From Phytophthora quininea (Eukaryota > Oomycota > Peronosporomycetes > Peronosporales > Peronosporaceae), in contig JAAVTG010000552.1 of assembly GCA_011947345.1 (NCBI GenBank), forward strand, positions 47,389 through 111,388: DNA of 64,000 nt. The letters run 5' to 3'. The notes beneath the pieces are model-generated. The model saw only the letters and a list, made by a program, of their open reading frames with translations. It did no database searches and was not told the DNA's origin. The translations under genes were made by a program, and so were the position numbers. Below are positions 11,201 through 21,807 of the stretch, one piece after another. Within the stretch, counting starts at the first letter, position 1. Each line of letters starts with the position of its first letter.

Positions 11201-14200
11201 ATCACTTGTCCGCTATTTAGCGATCCAGCAGATACTCTTGCGGCGATTGAGGGCGAGCTTGACCCGACTGCACCACGTCTTGATAGTATCTACAATGGAC
11301 ACGCACCGCAGCAAGTAGACGAGAACGATCCTGCAATCATTTTTGCTCCACCAGTTCCCGACAAGGATGACCTAGACAACAAACAGGTTTCGCCACCGCA
11401 AAATGAAGAAGAAGGGAGCGACCCACCAGACCCAGAAGCTTTAGCAGCAGCAGAAGCCGCAAGAAGCAGAGCTCTGCAGCTGCACGGCGAAACCGGGCGC
11501 TTCTGTCCTGTGTCATGGAAATTGCGAGGTGTACTGGTTCCTGGATTGCCGTCGAATGTCTGCTTATATCGCCAAAGGTTTTACGCCTTTGCTGGGGACA
11601 AGGAACAACGCGCTTTTGAACGCAACCCAGCAGCTTTCCTTCCGTCGGGACCTCGTGCTACCGCGAGTTTTGTGCCCAGTATTTTGCTGCTCGGCGTACG
11701 TGGTTCTGGACGGGGAAGAATCGCTACAGCTCTTGCTCTAAACCAAACTTCCGTCGAGTTTAAATTGGTTGATCTGGCCTCAGTGGTGAGCACTGCCGAA
11801 CGATGGCAACAGCTTCAAGAATTGCTGCCTGAAGACACTCGGACAACACCAGAAGAAATTTTTGTCACTGCGCTTAAGGACGAGATGAAGCTGCAACGAC
11901 CTGCGTCTGATAAAGCTTTGGCACAGGTGATCGTCGGACTTGGGCCTGAACCTTCACGTATCCCAACGACATCTACACTTGAACAGTGCTTCAAGCACAA
12001 CTTCTTCCCGACTCTCGTGGTACCATTAGCGGTCTCGGAGGAGGATGCCGTAGCAACGTTGCTGAGTCGATGGGCAGCAAAGTTACCAGCACCTCGTCGA
12101 AATCTCCCACTAACCCGAAAAAGGAGATCGACGGTGAAGCAGGCAAAGAAGAAACTGCTACAGACGGTGAAGATGAAGAACCTCCCTTTGATTTTGAATT
12201 AGCACGAGAAGACGAGAGCACGCGCCTGCACGAACAATTCGCTGAGGACCAAAAGATGCTGGACGAAGCACTGGCTGCTCTTCGAGCGAGGGGTGTCATG
12301 GTGGGCAACTCAGTCAATGCGTCTGGACCTTCGAGACAATCTGCCAAGCGTGTCAAAAGTGTGCTAAACCACTTCATGACAACCCGGGAATCACTCTTTG
12401 AGCGCTGTGAAGTGGTAGATATGGCCATGGTGGATCAATTGTTGTTGACTGGGGAGCTACTAGTTGGTAAGCACGGCTTCGCATGTCCTGTCAGCGGGCG
12501 GACCGATTCACTTACAGCTAGTTCAGCCGTAGCGTATCGTGATCAGCTCTACTTCCCACGATCACAAGAGGCTCAACGAGCCTTCATGGCGTGTCCGGCG
12601 CGCTATTTAGAAAAGACCAGTTTGCCACCAAGACATCAGCCGACTTGCTGCGTCGCTGGCCCTCCGTTATCAGGAAAGACACGCGTTGCCCAAGAACTTG
12701 CAAACGCCCTAGGTTTGGTGCACGTATCTCCTCAAAGTGCTGTAGACTGGGTCGTGCAGTGTCATGGCGGGTCCATGCTACGTCGTCATTTAGTGGAAAT
12801 GGTAGAGCAGCAGCAGAATCCATTGCAAGACGCCGATCTCACACACAAAGTCATTTGCGCTCGACTGCGTTCGTCGGAATGCCAAACACGCGGTTGGGTG
12901 CTCGATGGTTATCTGCTGAACAATCAGGAGTTGCTGCTTAGTCTTGACACGACCAAAGCGTCCTATATTCGACCCGACATGCTCTTTATCCTAGAGGGCG
13001 GATTCTCACACGTTTGGCAGGAACATCAGACGCATGCCGACAGGAATGAGCTCCGCATGGCATTCGCACGATGGCAACAACATCGACTAAAGCTGTTAAC
13101 CACCTGGACTCAAGTCTTTGGCAGCTTCCACGTTCGACAGCTCGACTGTTCTAAGCACTCGTTGTGGCATCTCGCTGGTCAAGCGCAAGAGTATCTCACG
13201 GAGCAGCAGCAGCTAGCATCGTCGTATGTTAGTGCGCAAGCATCAGGTCGAGCCGCTCGGTCACTTGGTGTGGTTCGGTCTTCGCAAGAGCTTCAAGCGC
13301 GACAACACCGTATTTTTCAAACGTTTTGCCCGGTTGAACTTCGTACCGGGAGGTTTTACTCGTCTCGACTTACAAGTCGCGAACACTGCGTGGACTTCCG
13401 TGGCTCGAGTTTTTGGTTTGGGAATCAACAGAACGCTGACCAATTCATCGAAACTCCCGAAGTATTTATCGGTGGAGAAGCCTCCACACCCAGGAGACAG
13501 GAATTATGGCCTTCGCAAGAGGAGGCAGAGAGCGACGCCCAAACACTCGTCGAAAGGGCTCCGGTCAATGCATCAGTGTTAAGCTTGCTAACTGTAGCGG
13601 ACTGCGACTTCCCCGAGCTCAAAGGCTATTGCCCAGTCACCTTTGCGTCGGGGTCAGGAGCTAAGAATTGGGCATCACTTCGTCACGGCAGTGTATTCTT
13701 TCGAGCATCGTATCGCTCCAAGGCTTTCTTGTTCGTCTCCGATGCAGCTCGCCGCAAATTTTGTTACGAGCCTTCACGGTACGCGTCTCAAAGTCTGCCC
13801 GTCAAGTTGCCACCGCAAGTCAAACTCGCCAAAAGCTATCCGGGGCAACTGGAGCAGCAATTGGGGGCTGCTCTCAATGAAGTTTTGCTTGCATTGGGCA
13901 GTGAACGACCCAAATTCCTGCAGATATCAACGCGCGCTTCGGCTTGTGTTTATCTTGCGCTGTCGCTCAAAGCGCTGCATCGACGCTATCAGTTGAAATT
14001 GCAGCCCACCACTGAAAAGGATCGAGACGAAGACGAACTTGATGAAGAGCAGAAGCAACGCCAACAGCGGCGCGAAGAAGAGGCTGAAAGAGACGCGATC
14101 GCTCGGCGGGATGCATTTGTGCGGGACTGTCGCCTTGGTGAGCAGCTCAAAGCTGCGTCGACACCTGCAAACACGTCCGCAGGGTCAGGAGCCAAGGTGG

Positions 14201-14427
14201 CACGCACTATGCGTGCCGCTCAGGACTCGCTAACTGATCTCCATCAAAATGGTCGTGAAGACTACAGCGCAGTTCTACTCGGAGATGATATTGAGTTACT
14301 CCGACATCGCTTTGACGTCATTGTATCAGGTAGCGGCGGCGGTGACAACACGCTGCCACTGGACACACAAGCAGCACGGAAACACGCCCAAGCCGCATTC
14401 CTCGAGTACACAAAGGCTTCGTCATGA
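8201..14427 (+). CDS. Adenylate kinase 9-like multi-domain protein
   Basis: Exons 8201-9560, 9622-10272 and 10337-14427 (introns of 61 and 64 nt) give 2,034 residues once three missing bases are allowed (near 9989, CCCC at 10031-10034, GGG at 12072-12074). There are three nucleotide-kinase-like P-loops: VVGPPGSGKSRLARVLA (intact), LLGVRGSGRGR (degenerate, no GK[ST]) and VAGPPLSGKTRVAQELA (intact). Five copies of a roughly 60-residue module beginning FCPV/YCPV lie between and after them, each with a Y/F-rich middle and a closing F..P motif. Human AK9 has this size and style and serves nucleotide exchange in cilia. A coding-looking stretch upstream (8111-8200, KAVTNYLDSQAVATACC) resembles a Dpy-30/RIIa-type docking helix pair but has no ATG, so the true start may be in an unseen 5' exon. 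Charged low-complexity linkers separate the modules. Confidence 0.8.
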
Positions 14428-14825
14428 TGAGCAAATACACAACGCAGAGTAAGAAACGAAGGAGGCTATGATACCTTTTGTGGCAAAGTAGGCTGCGTCC
14501 GTGTTTGTCGTTATTCTCTTGAGTTCCTCTTGTCATCCCCTCTGCTCGTCTTTCACATGAAATTGTTGTGCTGTCGCCATGAAGTTACTTGCACAACTGA
14601 GGAGACAATGCGTACCGTGACTGCTCCGCGACCACCTCTCACTGGTGTTACGAAATGCGATCCATGATCACCTATCAAGCTGATGGCGCGAAGCTTGGAA
14701 TAAAAAATATATATATAAAAGATATGTTGGCAACGTGCAGTGCTTAGGAAGCATGTCTGGTGAGGCTCCCACAGCAAAATATATCGGAAGTGGACATTGT
14801 CTCTCTCGCTTGTCTCGGTCGGTCA
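14428..14825. other. Convergent 3' intergenic region
   Basis: About 400 nt lie between the stop of the AK9-like gene (plus) and the stop of the P1B ATPase (minus). It is AT-richer than the genes and holds a short A/TA run near 14700-14720 that could serve 3' end formation. No gene is seen. Confidence 0.4.
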
Positions 14826-17800
14826 CTACGCGTGACGCAGCAACGGAGTCGACTCCGACACGTCAATCGCGACACAGTTTTGCTTCGGTAGTCCCCAGTC
14901 TCCTCCAAACGGCGGCTTCCAAAAGTTTAGCAGCAGCGAGAACAGGATGACAGGCACCGACGAGAGCAACTCCGACAGTCCAGCCAAGGCTGGCGGGATC
15001 CAAATCCCAAACGGAGCGTACAGAGCACCACAAGCCAGCGGCATCATGAGAATGTTGTACATGAACCCCCACGCGAAGTTGTGCTTGATGCGCTGATTGG
15101 TCGTGCGCGACAGAGCCCTGGCATTAAGTAAATCACGTAAATCATCTTTAACCAACACAATGTCAGCAGCATCGACGGCGACGTCAGTGCCAGCCCCAAG
15201 AGCGACGCCCACGTCAGCAGCCGCTAGCGCTGGCGCATCGTTCACACCGTCCCCAATGAAAGCCACACGGCGACCCAAGCTCTGCAACAAGCGGACTTTA
15301 TCCACCTTTTGATGAGGTAGAGTTTCAGCCAACACAGACCCCTCCGGTATGCCCAATGCTGCTGCTACACTTAGCGCTGTGCCGCGCTGATCGCCAGTTA
15401 CGATCCAGGATTGAACGCCTTCGCGCTTGAGCTGCTCGATGACTCGCTTAGCTTCAGAACGCAGTGAATCACGGAGACCGATGGCAGCCAACAGCTCGCC
15501 ATCTACAACCACGAACACGACAATACAGCCCTGAGCCTGGAAACGCTGGTTGACGTCGACAAATTCAGAAGGAACGCTTAGAGGACCACGCGTCTCATCC
15601 GTTCGCTGCGTAAGCCACGCAAGAGAGCCGAGACGGACGTCAGTACCGCCCACGGTGCAGTGCACGCCACAACCTGGCACTGCCTTGAAGTTTTTGGCCT
15701 CTGCAACGACAGACCCTTGCAGCTTCCACTCAGCATGCGCTACAAGTGCTTTACCGATGGCGTGTTCGCTGTTGCTCTCAGATGCAGCCACGTATCGCCA
15801 CAGTTGTTCTTGGAGGACGCCGTTGCGAGGTGTAAAATACACATTAGCCACGCCAAGTTGCGCCGTAGTGAGTGTACCTGTTTTGTCGAACACGACGATA
15901 TCCGCGTCTTCCAAAGCCTCAAGCGCACGACCCCCTTGAAAAGAATCCCCACTTGTGAGCCTTTCGTTGTCGAGACCATCACAGCAGTGGGGACAGCCAG
16001 GCTAATGGCGCACGGGCAGCTGATGACGAGCACCGTGATAGCAAACCGCAAAGCGAACGGGAATGGCGCCCAGCCCTGTGTGTCCACACGACCATTACTA
16101 GCGAGGGAGTACCAGACCACGAACATGCCAGCGGCTAAAATGATGATAAAGGTCGTAAAATAGGCAGCCACAGCGTCAGCGATGCTCTGGCGAACCCCAC
16201 GAGAAGCTTGAGCTTCTCCAACAAGTCGCACCATACGCGCCAGCATGGACTCGTGGAGAGTATGCGTCACCCGCATTGTTAGCACTCCTTGCGAGTTAAT
16301 TGATCCTCCGATCACAGTTGCTCCGGGTTCCTTGGGCACTTTGCGAGCTTCACCCGTTACCATGGATTCATCAACGGAGCTGGCACCTCCAATAACAACT
16401 CCGTCTACAGGAACTCGAGAACCAGGCAAGACACGCAGCGTATCACCACGCTGGATCAATACCACATCAATGTATATCTCCTTCGTTTGATCATCATCTT
16501 CGAGCAGTATAGCGGTCTTGGCTTGCATGCGCAGTAACGCGTCGACGCTGTTTGAGGCGCGAGCTTTCGCCAGGGTCTCAATGTAGCGGCCAACAAGGAT
16601 CAACGTTATGAGAAGTACTGTCACTTGGAAGAAAGTGGCCGCCCTGATCGGCGCGCCTTCTTGTTCTTGCGGTGGTGGTGGAGGCAATCCCGTCGACGGA
16701 TCCACCGCTTCTGGCTTCGGGCTGGAAAGAGCCTCCGTAACAACGGTAAACACAGAGAATGCGTACGCCGTACAGGCACTTAGAGAGATGAGGACATCCA
16801 TGGTGACTCTGCCTCCGTAACGAAGTGCGAGATAGGCACTTTCATGAATCGGACGCGCCACTGCAAACAGCACGGGCGTTGCACACAGAAGTTCCACAGC
16901 ATCTCGGATGCTTAAATGATTCCCAGTGCCCCAGAGAGCAGCGTCAGCAGGGTTGTCTTCCGAAACAATCATGACCGGAAGCACAAACTCCACGAAAATG
17001 ACGGGCAGCGACAACAAGCAGCTCCAGAAGAGTAGCCACGTGAACCGACGCACTTCTTCTTCCCCTGCGCGTACCGATGGCGCACGTGGGCTAGACGCTT
17101 GCACAGAGAAGCCTAGCTCATGGGAAAGGTGGTTCACGATCATACGGGCCCCCGTTAAGTCCGGGTCGTAGGAAACTAGCAGCGCCGTAGTCGAGTCTGC
17201 GGCTGGTTCGTCCACTTCTTCGGTTGCAGCAACACCAGCAAAATCACGCAGTACAGCCTTGGCGCGAGGCACACTCTCAGCTTGGGATAGGTGCACTACA
17301 AAGCTCACGAGCTCCTCGCTCAGGAGCACGCTCGGCTCAAATCCCAGGGTAGCCACGGTCTGCTCAATGTGCTGTGCCGTCACAAGCAGCGGGTCGTACT
17401 GAAAGACGCCGCGACTAGTAAGCAGACTCACATTCAGGTCCACTATACCAGGTTGGTTGCCAAAGAACTTCTCGATACGAGTGCAGCAGCCACTGCACGT
17501 CATACCGCTGATGTTCAGACGCAGCGTTTCGAGTGATCCAGAACCCTTCCTCTTCTCGCCAGAAGCCAAACTTGCTCGTTGCTGTTCCAGAGTAGCGCCA
17601 CGGTCGCTGCGGAACTGCATCAGGCGCTTCAAGAAGCTTGGAGTTCGCTCGGGGAATGGCGGCGGCGGCGGCTTGGAGCAGCATCCGGAGCCGCTCAACT
17701 TCCTCTTTAGTCTGGGGGAAGAGCAACAGCCGCCAGCTCGCTTAGACGCCTTGGATGTACAACAAGAAGGCTTCTTCTCGGAGGAACAGCAGTCCTTCAC

Positions 17801-18279
17801 AGCTTCGACGCCAGGGGATCTCGCAGAGCAGCAGCCAGAAGGCTTCGGCTGCTCCTTTGGGGCACAGTAGCCAGTGAGCTCCGTCGGCGCCTCGGAAGCG
17901 CAGCAGCCTGAACTCTCGTCCTTCTTCTCGGACGAGCAGCAATCCCCAGCCGCTTCTTCGCCAGCACAACAGTCGTCCTCGGCTTCCCGCGAGCAGCACG
18001 CAGCCATCGCACAGCAATCCTCCTCCTCCCCTCCTCCTCCTGGTCAGCACAGCAACTGGCCACGTCCTCCGTCGTCTTCTCCTTCGCACAGCAGCCTGAG
18101 CCACAGGCTTCTGCCGCCTCCTGGGCCTGGGGGACGTCCTCCTCGCCGCTGGAGCACGACGGCACCGTCTCGTCGCCGTCGCTCTTGCCGCCTCGTTCGG
18201 CGTCACAGTAGCCGCCACCGCCATTCTCGTTTCCGACGGGTGTCGCCATCAAGCGGTCCTTGCGTCCCTTGCGACCCAT
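14826..18279 (-). CDS. Copper-type heavy-metal P1B ATPase with Cys-Cys-rich N-terminus
   Basis: The coding length becomes 1,151 residues after restoring one base at each of two runs (CCCC at 18028-18031, CCCCC at 15931-15935). Residues 1-190 form a tail with about a dozen CC pairs spaced 8-20 residues apart in acidic and basic filler. Then comes an HMA domain with MTCSGC and a second, degenerate HMA-like fold without the CxxC. The pump core shows VDESMVTGEA, the membrane metal site SCPCAISLAVP, DKTGTLT, SEHAIGKAL (SEHP in most relatives) and GDGVNDAPALAAADVG. The C-terminal membrane part has the FMYN and SELLSSVP residues expected of Cu(I) pumps. It should export Cu(I) or load it into a compartment; the tail probably buffers metal. 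The ATG at 18279 was taken; a second at 18249 is also possible. Confidence 0.9.
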
Positions 18280-18859
18280 CAAGCTGGTACTTCTTCTTCT
18301 TTGCGGTGCAATTGGAGACTGGTCTTCTCCTCCGAGAGCGGTATCCTGCGGTTACGAGTCAGGCGCAACGTTGAGGGCCAGACTTCTATTGAAGAGTTAA
18401 GGTGAAGTTATCTTCAAGGCAAAGAGGGCATTCCAGTTGTGTTAGCATGTTCCACAGCACATGTAGCTACTGCATTGTAGATGGGGACCAAGATACCTTT
18501 CTCTCCATGACGATTCCGACCATGGAGGCCGTGGGCGAGAGGAAAGGTATCGTCCACAGGTGCTCTGGTGCTGAGTTCAGTTGGCGATAGCGAGACCGCA
18601 CCCACAGCGGAACTGAATCGCGTTCTAAGGTAATGCAGGTAACGACATGCCTCGCAAGGTTTCGTTTGCGGTGGGCTGCTCAAAGTGCTCATGGAGCAAC
18701 TTGCCTTTACTTCAACTGCGGAATACCGGCTATCGTGAATGATACCGGTCCAGTACAGTCAATACCGGTTAGCTTTGTTTCCAAATCGTACTTACACGAA
18801 TCCCCACAGTGCTTCCGCCAGTGACTGGCGCACAGCGAGCCAACTGCGCCGTCCCAGTC
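18280..18859. promoter_or_regulatory. Divergent intergenic region of P1B ATPase and eL6
   Basis: This stretch of about 580 nt lies between two divergent starts. It contains CT-rich tracts near 18290-18330 and GATACCGGT-type words near 18740-18770 (three CCGGT/ACCGG words within about 50 nt). No protein-coding potential is convincing. Confidence 0.4.
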
Positions 18860-18870
18860 GCTCATTTTCA
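18860..18870 (+). promoter_or_regulatory. Oomycete initiator-like element before eL6
   Basis: GCTCATTTTCA lies 20 nt before the eL6 start codon. It matches the core of the known oomycete transcription start element (GCTCATTYYNCAWTTT) in its first 11 positions. Its closeness to the ATG fits the short 5' leaders of highly expressed oomycete genes. Confidence 0.7.
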
Positions 18871-18889
18871 GACAGGTATACTCGTCACC

Positions 18890-20155
18890 ATGGCCGCCAA
18901 GACTGCCGGTAAGCGTCAGAACGTCGTGCTCGCCCGTGGCATCAACGCCATCTCGCGCAACTCGCTCTCCAAGAGCAACGGCCGCGCCAAGTTCGCCAAG
19001 AAGGGCGGCGAGAAGAAGGTCGTGGCCCGCAAACCCGTGACCAAGAAGTGGTACCAGGCCGACTACGTGCCCAAGCCGCTGCCGTCGGCCAAGACCAAGC
19101 GCAACAGCGTCAAGACCGCCAAGCTGCGCAAGTCCATCACCCCGGCACGGTGCTCATCCTGCTGTCGGGCCGCTTCCGTGGCAAGCGCGTGGTGTTCCTC
19201 AAGCAGCTCGCCTCGGGCCTGCTGCTCGTCACCGGTACGTTGCTTCGTAATAAGCTTAGGGACTCCATTCCGATGATGCAAACTTGACACGCGAGAGGCG
19301 ATCTGCCGTCTGCCTCTGCGACCGACTCGGACGCTTCTCTTAAAGCTCTGGCAACAGAGTGAGGGAGGGGTGGCTGGGTCTGGATGCGGAAGGAAGTGAC
19401 ACCTTGCCGAAGATTCAACAGATTATGAGAGCTGAGGAATGCCTAGAGTAGTTGATTTACAAGTGTCTTAGCTGACGGAGTGTGTTGACTGCAGGCCCCT
19501 ACAAGGTGAACGGAGTGCCCCTCCGTCGTGTGAACCAGTCGTACGTGATCGCTACGTCCACCAAGGTGAACATTGAGGGTGTGGAGCTCCCGGCCATCGA
19601 CGACGCCTACTTCGCCAAGGAGAAGGCTGCCAAGAAGACCAAGGAGGAGCAGTTCTTCGCCCAGTCGGCTGCTGTAAGTCAATCGCTTGCTTTCTTGTTT
19701 TGGCATGAAGCACCCTCGTTCTGTTGATCGGTTCTCCCGAGACCACTTACGTGGTCTGTCTGCGATGAACATTGGGGAGGTGTTTCCACTGGGGAAGAGG
19801 GTCGATGAACTCGTTAGGGATCTCTCCTTTCCTTGGCTGGAGCACTGATCTAATGCGCTGGCGGATCAGGAGAGAGGCATGAAGGTCCTTATGGACTCGA
19901 GTGCTTTTCTCCGAAACCACATCAATTGAGCGCTTGGGATCGCTTGCCTTGGCACAAAAGCTCCCTATAAAGACACTAACTGTGAATTATCACTTTTCTT
20001 AGGCCCCCGTGATCCCGGAGCAGCGCAAGAAGGACCAGAAGGCTGTGGACACGGCTCTGATCAAGAAGCTTGACGCCGAGCCGTTCCTCAAGGCCTACCT
20101 GAACGCCAAGTTCTCGCTGACCAAGAACGACCGCGTGCACGCCCTCAAGTTCTAA
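18890..20155 (+). CDS. RPL6: 60S ribosomal protein eL6
   Basis: Exons 18890-19234, 19495-19673 and 20003-20155 encode 225 residues after one C is restored in the CCCC run at 19140-19143. That restores [20 protein letters not shown], the conserved KOW-like core of eL6. Other family features are the basic N-terminus, [20 protein letters not shown] and the C-terminal segment ending in HALKF. The two introns (260 and 329 nt) are longer than others in the window, as is common for ribosomal protein genes. The protein sits on the large subunit. Because eL6 is essential and normally single-copy, its frame break is best explained as a sequence error. The stop is 105 nt from the stop of the convergent RCK kinase gene. 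Confidence 0.95.
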
Positions 20156-20260
20156 GTGCTTCCTTGCTATGCCGAGTAGCAATGAGATGTGCGATGACAA
20201 GAGCAAATATACCTGACGAAAGTATCACCAACTGTAGTTCTCTCACTTCCTTTGGCTGAG

Positions 20261-21673
20261 TTATCCCAGAATCTCATCCAGTAGATTTTGTAGCAGGGTG
20301 CTATCGCTAATGGCGTCGTCAAGTGCTTTGTCATCACTTTCATCTTTCCTAGCCGAGTAAAAATTGTTGCTGTCGGGCATGTCCTCGCTCAATGTATTAT
20401 AGCTTGAGCTCTTCTTCACCATGCTTCGAAACGAGCCATCAGTTGGCAACTTTGCGTCTGCACTGTCCTCATGACCCCCAGCACGATTGCCTCCGAATAC
20501 TGAAGATCCCCATTCCTTGTGCTTAGAAGTTGTCTGTTGCCATTCCCTAGTCGTCCAGTCATGATGATCTCGTCGCGAGGTTAAACTTCCGCCTACCCAG
20601 TGCGCTGAGCTATCCGTTGCTTGCAGCTCGTCCGATTTCTTTGTCGTTAGAGGCCCTGTAGCTTTATGATCACTTCGTAGCGGGAGCACTGGTGCTCCTT
20701 CACTAGAAAGCGCCAATGCACTAAGCAAAGGACGACCCACAGGCGTGTCGAAAAACTGGTGTTGAAGTGCCTGCGCTGCAGTCAAACGTCGACTTGGATC
20801 GTACTGAAGCAGGTCTTGTACCAGTTGAATTACCACAGGCGATGTGCCCAGGGGCAAAAAGCGTCCCCACGATGTTGGAGCGCACTTGGGCAGACGCAAA
20901 TGCAAATGAGAAGCTGCTGACGCACCTTCAGGCCACGTCTCTTTCGTTGGTCGGCCTAACACTTTGCAGATACGGTAGAATTGATCAGCCTCCGACGTTC
21001 CTGGGAACAGCGGCGTGCATATCAGCAGCTCCACTAGAATGCACCCGCAGGCCCACATGTCGATGGGGCTGTTGTACGTCGTTGAGCGAAGCAAAAGCTC
21101 TGGAGCGCGATACCAACGTGTCGCAACGTAGTCCGTGAATGGCGGCCGAGAGCGGATCTCCCGGGCTTGCCCTAGGTCTGCGATCTTGAGGGTTTCGTTG
21201 TGGCACAACAGGTTCTCAGGCTTGATGTCGCGATGGAAGTAGCCGTGCTTGTGCATGTATGCCAGTCCCGAAAAGAGCTGGAACATGATGGAGCGAATTT
21301 GAGCCTCGGAGAACCACGGATGTGTTGGTGTAGGCGAACTCGACGATCCATTCGCATCGTTCATCGAGACGGATTCGCCACCAGAGCTGCCCCTGAGATG
21401 CCGCATGACACGGAAAAGTGACGTCTGCATGTACTCGAACACGAAGTAGAGTTCTTCTTTGTCTCGGATGACCTCCTTCAACTGCACAATGTTCTCGTGG
21501 CGCAGCACCTTCAGCGACCGAAGCTCTCGCAATTGGAGACATTCCTCCCATGTTGGAAACAGTGCCTTAATCTTCTTCACCGCCACAATCTCGTCAGTCT
21601 TTAGGCTCCGTGCTCGCGAAACCTCACCAAACGCACCATCCCCTATCCGGTCCAGCACCTCGTAGCGGTTCAT
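20261..21673 (-). CDS. RCK-family (MAK/ICK/MOK-like) protein kinase
   Basis: A single exon encodes 470 residues. The kinase domain starts at once (MNRYEVLDRIGDGAFGEV), with VAVKK (beta-3 lysine), HRDIKPENLL (catalytic loop) and DLG in place of DFG. The activation loop is PPFTDYVATRWYRAPE, whose TDY is the dual phosphorylation motif typical of RCK kinases. An insertion of about 20 residues (SSGGESVSMNDANG region) sits between the hinge and the catalytic loop. After the CDK-like C-lobe comes a Ser/Thr-rich tail of about 150 residues. RCK kinases control cilium length and intraflagellar transport turnaround; a role in zoospore flagella is inferred. The start is the first ATG, directly before the kinase fold; the GTG upstream was not used. 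Confidence 0.88.
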   Translation of the reverse strand: MNRYEVLDRIGDGAFGEVSRARSLKTDEIVAVKKIKALFPTWEECLQLRELRSLKVLRHENIVQLKEVIRDKEELYFVFEYMQTSLFRVMRHLRGSSGGESVSMNDANGSSSSPTPTHPWFSEAQIRSIMFQLFSGLAYMHKHGYFHRDIKPENLLCHNETLKIADLGQAREIRSRPPFTDYVATRWYRAPELLLRSTTYNSPIDMWACGCILVELLICTPLFPGTSEADQFYRICKVLGRPTKETWPEGASAASHLHLRLPKCAPTSWGRFLPLGTSPVVIQLVQDLLQYDPSRRLTAAQALQHQFFDTPVGRPLLSALALSSEGAPVLPLRSDHKATGPLTTKKSDELQATDSSAHWVGGSLTSRRDHHDWTTREWQQTTSKHKEWGSSVFGGNRAGGHEDSADAKLPTDGSFRSMVKKSSSYNTLSEDMPDSNNFYSARKDESDDKALDDAISDSTLLQNLLDEILG

Positions 21674-21807
21674 TGGGTTGCAGGGCTGGGACTTCAGCGA
21701 CACAACGCCCGCAACTTGCCGTATTAAAATAACCTGGTAGGAAACACATCACGTCTGAAAAGAGCGTTATCATATTGCGGGCAACATGGGACAGCGAATA
21801 TTCGCTT

